Assembly (NCBI GenBank): GCA_003573635.1
Contig: QUTJ01031609.1
Coordinates: 1 to 13,411, forward strand
Direction of reading: 5' to 3'
Origin: Goniomonas avonlea
Lineage: Eukaryota; Cryptophyceae; Goniomonadida; Goniomonadaceae
Length of the DNA stretch: 13,411 nt
The notes beneath the pieces are model-generated. The model was given only the letters and a program-made list of their open reading frames with translations, was not told the origin of the DNA and did no database searches. The translations under genes and the position numbers were made by a program. Shown one piece after another: positions 10,026 to 13,411 of this stretch; the stretch's first letter is position 1; every line of letters begins with the position of its first letter.

Positions 10026-10729
10026 TGGGGCAGCCGCTGTTCCACCGCCAAGAACTGTCGTCGTATGGCAGCCCAGCAACCACCACACCACGACCGAACA
10101 GAACAGGGACAAGAAAGACAGGAACAAGACACGCACCAGGGTGGAGTACTTACACTGTCCGACGGCGAGGGTGTGTATCACCTCTCGCCGTAGGTCCAGC
10201 TCTGCGCGGGCCGCCTCCTAAGAAGTGAGTGTTATGGTTCGTTCGCTGCGCAGAAAAATAGCCACGTACTCGGATTTGGTTAGCATGAGATTATCGTAGA
10301 TCACGATAGCACACGAACACCCCCACACCCACCTCACACCTCCTGGTGAGGCGACAGCTCAGAAAAAGCGGGAGAACCAGCACTTGAATGTGGTTCGTCC
10401 AAAAAACCAAAAAAAAAGCGAGCGAAATACACGAGCTCGACGCACACGAGCTCGACGCTCGGAGGCACACAAACGAACAGACCTCAAGCGTAAAGTCTCG
10501 TCAGAAGTGGTGTGACGCTCTCGAGCTCGCTTCGAATACAACTCCCACGCACGACTCATGGACAGACTCCACAGACACGGACATGGATACAACAGCAAGA
10601 CTTACATCGCCTGGCGGGCGAGGCAGCTCTGTAATGACGAGAATTATAAGAGTAAGTGCCTCCTCAGCCAGTCGAAGCATGAGTCTCGAACCCGACCGGG
10701 AGGGAAGTGACGGACCAACCATGGCAAGC
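1095..10729 (-). CDS. UBR1/UBR2/PRT6-type N-recognin E3 ubiquitin ligase, partial, at least 13 exons
   Basis: Spliced gene read right to left. Enzymes of this family recognise N-terminal degrons and, with an E2 of the Rad6/Ubc2 type, attach ubiquitin through a RING; they act in cytosol and nucleus. Seen here: a winged-helix block (LRREVIHTLA), an aromatic-acidic block (YWCEYDPCF), a charged helix before the RING, then a RING-H2 with all eight ligands spread over exons 8-10 (CIVC; CGHALHIAC; CPLC). Exon junctions 1 to 11 keep phase without adjustment, as does 12 to 13, which is strong support for a live gene. Missing from view: the N-terminal UBR box and ClpS-like domain, expected beyond 13411 or in unrecognised exons, and the C-terminal zinc domain. 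A virus-like insert sits in the intron between exons 7 and 8. Which UBR paralogue it is cannot be told from this part. Confidence 0.85.
1572..1854 (-). CDS. UBR ligase exon 12: WxxLxYT helical region
   Basis: 283 bases. Encodes LRGLRAVWGALRYTAACAQA, matching the UBR block with Trp, Ala/Ser-rich turn and YT (human UBR1 CWGSCAYTIQSIE; plants LWDTLKYS), then a Ser/Gly linker and helices ending in FSALFHLWALPYC. Acceptor CTCTGACCCTCCGCAG. Donor TGTG|GTACCC leaves one base that exon 13 turns into Asp. A tiny preceding exon (about 1904-1931, EILSTLVFK) would be in phase and fits UBR1 EMLTTF, but is weak. Confidence 0.7.
1855..2871. other. Unassigned stretch between UBR exons 11 and 12
   Basis: About 1 kb on the coding (minus) strand in which the family expects a variable linker, so small exons may be hidden. 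Possible acceptors with good tracts lie before 2469 (CATTTTATTGCAACAG) and before 2832 (GGTCGTTTTTAG). One minus-strand frame is open from about 2724 to 2269 and includes LEPCNVTTHILLQQLTWPPG; another encodes a hydrophobic run near 2885-2805. None matches a domain I know, and I assign no product. Confidence 0.4.
2882..3063 (-). CDS. UBR ligase exon 11: helix after the RING (low end uncertain)
   Basis: Starts after a 54-base intron ending GCATTCGCAG and reads TGERWTGIEQ...ADSEARLEALARFLVHECLD. UBR1/UBR2 have a similar Leu/Ala-rich helix shortly after the RING. The frame stays open to a TAG at 2869-2871. The best donor I can place is GTGGTT after 2882, but GTCTGG and GTGCAC upstream are also possible, so the end is only a guess. 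Confidence 0.6.
3118..3249 (-). CDS. UBR ligase exon 10: last RING cysteines
   Basis: 44 codons. Contains ATKGEFLCPLCKAISNLVVP, nearly identical in form to the UBR1 stretch NGEFLCPLCxxLSNTVIP. The CPLC gives the last two zinc ligands, completing an intact RING-H2, so catalytic competence is plausible. Acceptor GGCCTTGACAG, donor GAG|GTACGC, phase 0 to 0. Overlapping reading frames here lack the motif and are shadows. Confidence 0.9.
3438..3614 (-). CDS. UBR ligase exon 9: RING-H2 core
   Basis: 59 codons. Begins VMAFLGFAQLSKILENAP, the strand after the first CxxC, and ends with CGVHIQLCGHALHIACFDSY. The CGHxxHxxC set supplies four RING-H2 ligands; UBR2 has SCGHVMHATCW at the same place. Acceptor TTTCTCACCAACTGTTGCAG, donor CAG|GTGCTG, phase 0 to 0. 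Reading on past the donor gives a Gly/Arg stretch unlike the family, supporting the splice. Confidence 0.9.
3853..4011 (-). CDS. UBR ligase exon 8: acidic linker and first RING cysteines
   Basis: 53 codons, phase 0 at both ends. It opens with AFAAQLMEMEEEEDND, then an acidic/Ser linker, then DCIVCHSRDADK. The CxxC is the first zinc-ligand pair of the RING-H2. Acceptor CACTGCTAGATCAG; donor AAG|GTGCTT. The join to exon 9 restores the family layout in which the CILC motif is followed by a hydrophobic strand and the CGH block. Confidence 0.88.
4012..4917. other. Intron 7, proximal part: TG-rich tract and unassigned DNA
   Basis: The part next to exon 8 (about 4020-4290) is dense in TG/GTG on the plus strand. 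A plus-strand frame (3837-4553) is open through it but is partly a shadow of exon 8 and otherwise Cys/Val-rich low-complexity reading. A 7-bp inverted repeat (AGAAGCC 4521-4527, GGCTTCT 4536-4542) sits near where the foreign material may begin. A plus-strand frame from 4528 to 4917 encodes a hydrophobic stretch (VLHFCVILGLVAFIPLLIQV) and then Cys-rich sequence; it is not recognised. Confidence 0.4.
4918..5007. repeat. Minisatellite of hairpin units
   Basis: Three related units start at 4918, 4954 and 4978. The core CCACTGATGAGTGGCAGA is exact in the second and third and altered in the first. In the second, TGCCAC (4958-4963) and GTGGCA (4970-4975) pair around TGATGA. In the third, GCCAC (4983-4987) pairs with GTGGC (4994-4998). 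The repeat keeps several frames open; one reads TTATDEWQ in tandem. It lies just upstream of the zinc-knuckle frame. Confidence 0.8.
5225..6220 (+). pseudogene. Broken frame with CCHC zinc knuckle
   Basis: One reading frame from a TAG at 5216 to a TAA at 6218, 331 codons from the Met at 5225, cut by four stops, all TGA (5543, 5600, 5687, 5747). The first 106 residues hold a Gln/Glu-rich helix (HTQEQMELIKEQQVKIKAFQ), a Ser/Ala/Gly linker, a Lys-rich stretch, and CLFCDKEGHLISQC: Cys88, Cys91, His96, Cys101, a perfect CX2CX4HX4C knuckle as in retroelement Gag proteins and some other nucleic-acid-binding proteins. The last 157 codons (5750-6217) are open and contain SFKGVKIDSVTDFASILKSK; no family recognised. 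If one protein, it would be a nucleic-acid-binding structural-type protein with an unknown C-terminal part; if two, the junction is near 5545-5750. Confidence 0.55.
6230..7003 (+). pseudogene. Decayed A32-like (FtsK/HerA-type) viral DNA-packaging ATPase
   Basis: A single frame of 257 codons, the usual size for A32-like ATPases, with stops at 6452, 6503, 6563 (TAG), 6803, 6812 and 6851 (others TGA), so no full protein can be made. Seen in order: strand and P-loop GMFISGSGSGKTNACINFI (Lys at residue 35), then YDCIVLVSPTGITN (the SPT segment after Walker A), a helical middle with ILDSHNERISDYLDDKHDIG and VYKRFMKDD, a Walker B PTMLIILDDLG, and a final SSTLRALAP near the usual sensor region. The first P-loop position is Ser, where Gly or Ala is usual. 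Enzymes of this class pump genomes into capsids of polinton-like viruses, virophages and large DNA viruses. Base composition is AT-rich, unlike the host exons. Closest lineage cannot be set by eye. Confidence 0.75.
8031..8062. repeat. Two adjacent palindromes
   Basis: AATCATT (8031-8037) and AATGATT (8041-8047) form a 7-bp hairpin with a 3-base loop; five bases on, AGGATATCCT (8053-8062) is a perfect 10-base palindrome. They lie near the possible distal edge of the foreign DNA in intron 7. I found no matching copy near 4.5 kb, so I do not call them element ends. Confidence 0.5.
8236..8255. repeat. Tandem duplication of AACTTGGGGA
   Basis: Two perfect, adjacent copies of a 10-base unit in host intron 7, about 65 bases from the exon 7 donor. 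Could be replication slippage or a filled excision site. Confidence 0.6.
8321..8432 (-). CDS. UBR ligase exon 7: charged helix before the RING (E2-binding region)
   Basis: 112 bases. Encodes 37 residues ending in QLAREHAMAEMRRSQQ, which continues across the splice into AFAAQLMEM of exon 8. UBR proteins have a basic, Met/Gln-rich helix at this place (AREKxxxIMAxMxxxQxxF) that in yeast Ubr1 contacts the E2. The acceptor is ACTTGCACCGCAG and the donor is CAG|GTACGG, phase 0. A second, pyrimidine-rich acceptor lies inside the exon, just before 8377; using it would drop 55 bases and break the frame. Confidence 0.8.
8638..8796 (-). CDS. UBR ligase exon 6: helical segment
   Basis: 159 bases. Encodes QLFELITENLTEAEDS followed by TIIAALLKFSTSDCGKECKP and VAWLLDACAKNHEGC. 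It fits the UBR helical region that ends shortly before the charged helix and RING. The acceptor (TTCCCTAACCTGCCTGTCACCAG) has a branch-like CTAAC and a good pyrimidine tract. Donor TGCAG|GTGTGT leaves phase 2; exon 7 completes an Arg codon. Sequence match to named UBRs is looser here than in neighbouring exons. Confidence 0.75.
8965..9221 (-). CDS. UBR ligase exon 5: Pro-rich turn and helical repeats
   Basis: 257 bases. Encodes a Pro stretch (IAPPPPTAHKFFAP) followed by helices (LRRLVHSVLVAAV; TLVARALQLLTLAV), the same order as in UBR1/UBR2, where a polyproline piece precedes a helical segment between the YDP block and the RING. Acceptor CACTTCTTGCAG. The donor AGAG|GTACAC is weaker than the others, but gives phase 2, which exon 6 completes to a Ser codon. 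Strongly CpG-rich. Confidence 0.8.
9390..9488 (-). CDS. UBR ligase exon 4: YDP block
   Basis: Exactly 33 codons. It contains FELRSEYWCEYDPCFMHSSR, the counterpart of the UBR segment YELKxxxWxEYxxYFYHYSxxQ that follows the winged helix. The acceptor has a good pyrimidine tract (TCTTTCCGCTACAG); the donor is CAG|GTGGGA. Phase 0 on both sides. The next intron stays open in the same frame, so the exon would look like part of a 359-codon reading frame if splicing were ignored. Confidence 0.85.
9522..9564. repeat. Direct repeat of a palindromic 20-mer in intron 3
   Basis: CAAATCTCGTCACGAGACAG occurs at 9522-9541 and 9545-9564. Inside each copy TCTCGT and ACGAGA pair around one base. The first copy begins 34 bases upstream of exon 4 in the sense of transcription, so both copies are in the intron near the acceptor. 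Confidence 0.8.
9787..9869 (-). CDS. UBR ligase exon 3: rest of the winged helix
   Basis: Encodes SCLRRIRDTV...GTLERIVAAVSTRQ, matching the second half of the winged-helix block, where UBRs read SxLxxxLP...xxLExVLxxVA. The first two bases complete a Ser codon begun in exon 2. I chose the acceptor CAGGAAG rather than the CAG five bases earlier, because the earlier site would give an in-frame TGA at the junction. Donor CAG|GTGAGC, leaving phase 0. Confidence 0.8.
9985..10025. repeat. ACCACG hexanucleotide microsatellite
   Basis: Almost seven perfect copies of ACCACG in the intron between exons 2 and 3. It makes Thr-rich or Val-rich open frames on the two strands, which are artefacts. Confidence 0.9.
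10154..10217 (-). CDS. UBR ligase exon 2: winged-helix start
   Basis: A 64-base exon encoding 21 residues with LDLRREVIHTLAVGQ, the counterpart of the family block IKREIIHQLSI. The acceptor is CTTCTTAG and the donor is T|GTAAGT. It enters in phase 0 from exon 1 and leaves one base (phase 1), which exon 3 completes. Short but one of the clearest family matches in the window. Confidence 0.85.
10218..10605. other. Intron 1 (visible part), no gene
   Basis: 388 bases between exons 1 and 2, with near-ideal donor GTAAGT and acceptor CTTCTTAG on the minus strand. It contains A-runs at 10401-10417 and a duplicated CACGAGCTCGACGC. I see nothing else in it. Confidence 0.7.
10430..10458. repeat. Duplicated 14-mer CACGAGCTCGACGC
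   Basis: Perfect copies at 10430-10443 and 10445-10458 in intron 1. Each includes the palindrome CGAGCTCG. No role inferred. Confidence 0.8.
10606..10729 (-). CDS. UBR ligase exon 1 (of those visible): helical segment before the winged helix
   Basis: Encodes a helix ending in LAEEALTLIILVITELPRPP, which matches the UBR1/UBR2 segment with a run of Ile/Leu followed by a proline turn just upstream of the winged helix. The donor after GGC GAT is GTAAGT, close to ideal, so the low end is firm and leaves phase 0. The high end is less sure: I used the acceptor CTTGACGCAG because an in-frame TGA lies at 10735-10737. The Met at 10722 could be mistaken for a start codon, but family members are much longer upstream. 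Confidence 0.7.
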
Positions 10730-12033
10730 CTGCGTCAAGACGTTACGATACGTGAAAGTGAGAACCAGGGGTTGACTGTCGTCTCTGAGATACGTGGAAG
10801 ACAATCAGGTTGAACAGCAACAAATTAACAGGTTGCAGGGGCGGAGTCGTGGTGTCTCGTGGTGGTGTGTGGTGAACGGTTGACGTCGGTGTATGCTACA
10901 GGATGTTCTCTCAGTTACATATTTCCTCGTGGCACGTGTCGAAACTTGGAGAGTTTCGAACATGCTGCATTCCTGGGTTCTACAGGCGGTGGGGTGGCAT
11001 GCTCGGGGAAGTAGTCGGGGCCTTCCGTGGTGCATTGAACCAACAACTGTGTATTGAAGCCCGGGCAGGTTGTTGGCACTGCTCTAAGCCAGCAAAGCCT
11101 GCGAAGTGCAAAGACTGTGCCATGAATTCAATGAAGAAAGAAAAGTAGTGGTCCGTCAGAGTGTTTTATCTTCAACAGCCCCCAGGCCGACACATACAAG
11201 GCAAAAAAAAAAACGAGTTGCACCAGCGACGTGTAGCGGAAGCTCCACTGCTTCCTTGGTACTATCAAGCCCAACCGCGGACTGCCGTGCAGGCACTTGG
11301 CCACAGTGATCCAACCATCCGAAGCAGTCACCACTGAAGTTCGGACAGAACACAGATGGCAGCTGCAGCTACGGCAGCAGCAAGACACACACGCAACCGG
11401 AGTGTCAAGCACTGGTCTAGGAATTGAAGCATGAGGCAGCGATTGCTCGCAGCAAGTCCGCATCCACAAGCTCATCACCTGCCACAACCACACCAGCCAA
11501 GGCAAGCAGCACGGCTGCAAGAAGTGCAGGGACTGACAACCCCGCGGGACACAGCTGGCAGTGACGCAGCCGGCGGTGCGAGCTCAACAACTCTCACATG
11601 ATTGTGTTGGGAGAGTATCCTGTTGAAGGTAGTGACAGCTTGCGTTTTGTTGATGCCGGCCGTCTTTCAGGGTGGGACTAACACCGTTTGTGCCTCACCA
11701 ATCGAGATGTGAGGCATGTCATAGCCATTGAGGTAGTGGCCTGTGAAAGACTTGCACGAGCGATCCAGATACATGTGTGTGCTCTACTACGGGATGATTG
11801 GCTCGGTGCCTGCGCATGACAAAGTGGTTCAGCTGGATAGTGGCGGGTGTGTGCTGCTCCATGCCCCTTGATCCTACCTGTGTCCGCATCACAAACAAGT
11901 CTGATGTTAGAGAACTAGCCCAAAACTGTAGACATGGGTTTTACACTGGCGATCGGCCCTGTCTGCCAGGTCATTGCTGGTTGCATGCATGCCATGTCGA
12001 ATGCGTACTGGATGTGCCCATCGATGGTGCTGA

Positions 12034-12861
12034 AAAACACAGTATGCCTCACGTGAAACCCTTGTCCAGATTACAGATATTGAGGCCTGGTCGCCTGGTC
12101 AGATAGGCTGCCACAGCGTTTGGCGACCTGCGGATGAAGCTCCCTGTTTGGGTGCCGTGAGGTTGTTGGGCCGGTGTCGAGCAGTTGCAGATGACTGGGG
12201 GCATGCATGTGCCATATGTGCTCATAGAACACAGTCCATTGGACTTACAGACATGGTCAGGGCATGCACAACACGTGACGGAACAGTGAGGGCGACAATG
12301 GTGGCTGGCGCTGCTGGCTGCGTCTCCGCTGCCGTCCCCAGTCAGTGTCTAGTGCAACTAGCCACCATACTGCTGAGCTCGCCTCCCTGTCCTAGAGCTC
12401 GTGCATCTCGCTACATACAGTTGGGCTCAGGGGGTGCCATCGTGTTGACATATTTAGCATTCCTCAGCTGATTCCTAGCCGAGCAGTTTTTCAAGGACAC
12501 ACATGGCGCTGAAGAATTCACAGATGGGGTAGGGGTCCACACCCGCGCCAAAGATCGCCGCTGGTGGCCCCAGAGCGTTTTTAGCAAGCCGTTAGCAGGG
12601 AAGATGTGGACTTTCATGAGCTCAAGTCTCTTGTCGACTGCCAACTTGGCAATCAAGAAGCTGACTTGGCACACAAGAAAGCCATACCAGCCAGAAGCAC
12701 AGTTTGATGTGTTCACGGAGGCTGTGTTTGATGCAGAGCTGGCCCTGCAAGTACGGCTCTACCTCAGGTTCCACACCGAATATGGGAGCTCCCTGGGGTC
12801 GATTGAGGGGACAATGGTGCGCACAGAGTTCGCGTGGCCGATCCTCGCAGCGGACGAGTGA
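12034..12861 (+). pseudogene. Unidentified broken frame
   Basis: After a TGA at 12031 one frame is open for 145 codons, has a single TGA at 12469, then is open for 129 codons to a TGA at 12859. Sequence looks protein-like: TDIEAWSPGQIGCHSVWRPA early; later KKLTWHTRKPYQPEAQFDVF and LRFHTEYGSSLGSIEGTMVR. I recognise no domain, so function is unknown. Other frames beyond 12860 are also open, so the 3' end is unclear. It lies on the opposite strand from the UBR gene and resembles the intron 7 insert in having TGA as its only internal stop. Confidence 0.35.
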
Positions 12862-13300
12862 CAGGCATACCGTCCTCAGTGCTGGTGGCCACCATGGAGT
12901 GCAGGGACCTGATTGGTCATCGCACTCAACCACTGCGGCCTCTCGACACCACCCAGCTGGTCATTGGACAGTGACTATCGTCACATCCACTTTCAGTGGT
13001 GTTTGTGTTCCATCGCGACGGGATCTACGTTCTTATGTGGATGGTGTCAGCCAAGCACACCGCCACTTGCAACGACATCGCAGCTGGCTGGGCCAGAGCC
13101 TGGTTCTGTTGTTTCCCCAATGGCACCAACATGCTCCATAATCCTCGAACGAAGGGGTGCTTCGTTACAGTACACATCGAGAATTTTCTCCAGAAACAAG
13201 AAACACGCTGGGCCGCTGTCTTCAGTGAAACTCTCCCTCTCTCACTCACTCTAGTGAAATTCAAGACAAAGCACAGCACCCCTTATGTTTCAAGAAACGG

Positions 13301-13304
<4 letters not shown>

Positions 13305-13336
<32 letters not shown>
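13305..13336. repeat. GA dinucleotide microsatellite
   Basis: Sixteen uninterrupted GA copies, followed at 13361-13380 by another purine-rich run. Typical intergenic or intronic simple repeat of a nuclear genome. Confidence 0.95.
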
Positions 13337-13338
<2 letters not shown>

Positions 13339-13411
13339 CCAAGCCATCCAGGAACTGCTAGAGCGAGAGAGAGGGGGGAGGCGCCACAGACCCCGAGGAA
13401 ACCTAGGGACC

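Larger units (their letters stand above)
10730..13411. other. Upstream flank or large intron of the UBR gene, with mobile-DNA debris
   Basis: The family needs more N-terminal coding sequence upstream of exon 1, yet I find no UBR motif on the minus strand here. Much of the region is TG/CA-rich with broken plus-strand frames, like the insert in intron 7. Short Cys-rich pieces occur on the plus strand: CWHCSKPAKPAKCKDCAMNS near 11072-11131 and a frame ending GCKKCRD near 11515-11536. An A-run of 11 lies near 11203-11213. On the minus strand a perfectly formed acceptor and donor flank a 36-base stretch near 11479-11514, a possible tiny exon I cannot verify. Confidence 0.45.

Noticed and set aside
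9810-10221. Thr-repeat and Val-repeat frames on opposite strands
   Set aside because: Both are translations of the ACCACG microsatellite inside an intron.
10606-10722. Met at 10722 as the start of a short UBR-like protein
   Set aside because: The reading frame upstream is closed only by an intron-like stop, a plausible acceptor lies at 10730, and the family is much longer at its N-terminus.
12604-13361. PiggyBac-type or other named transposase
   Set aside because: Several frames are open and some pieces look enzyme-like, but I could not place a catalytic triad or any signature motif with confidence.
1-13411. tRNA, rRNA or CRISPR
   Set aside because: No cloverleaf with a convincing GTTCRA arm, no rRNA-like block and no spaced identical repeats were seen by eye.

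Overview
This window is nuclear DNA from a eukaryote. A conserved protein is split over many exons on the minus strand, with GT-AG introns whose phases agree from exon to exon. The exons are CpG-rich. The introns hold simple repeats and the wreckage of mobile or viral DNA. I cannot name the species. Compact exons, several introns of 50-400 bp, and remains of a virus-type packaging ATPase suggest a unicellular eukaryote (protist or alga), but that is inference.

The one gene I can assign with confidence runs right to left from about 10729 to at least 1095. It is a UBR1/UBR2/PRT6-type N-recognin E3 ubiquitin ligase. I place thirteen exons (numbered 1-13 within this window), covering the middle of the protein through the RING-H2 domain and part of the region behind it. 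In order they carry a helical segment, the winged-helix region, an aromatic-acidic YDP block, a helical repeat region, the charged helix just before the RING, all eight RING-H2 zinc ligands (CxxC, CGHxxHxxC, CPLC), and C-terminal helices. The N-terminal UBR box and substrate-binding part must lie beyond 13411 or in exons I could not recognise. The last zinc-binding domain of the family is not recognisable at the low-coordinate end.

The intron between exons 7 and 8 (4012-8320, about 4.3 kb) is far larger than its neighbours and contains foreign material on the plus strand. There is a minisatellite of small hairpins (4918-5007), then a broken frame with a CCHC zinc knuckle (5225-6220), then 9 bases later an AT-rich broken A32-like (FtsK/HerA-type) DNA-packaging ATPase (6230-7003). 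The ATPase keeps one reading frame throughout but has six internal stops, five of them TGA. All four internal stops of the zinc-knuckle frame are TGA. With the visible shortage of CpG, this fits decay by C-to-T change in a silenced insert. Its relatives would be polinton-like viruses, virophages, adintovirus/Maverick elements or large DNA viruses.

The right part (10730-13411) has no exon I can assign. It holds another decayed-looking plus-strand frame (12034-12861) in TG/CA-rich DNA, and ends in a GA microsatellite. The left end (1-953) has pyrimidine-rich tracts and a degenerate repeat. No tRNA, rRNA or CRISPR array was seen.
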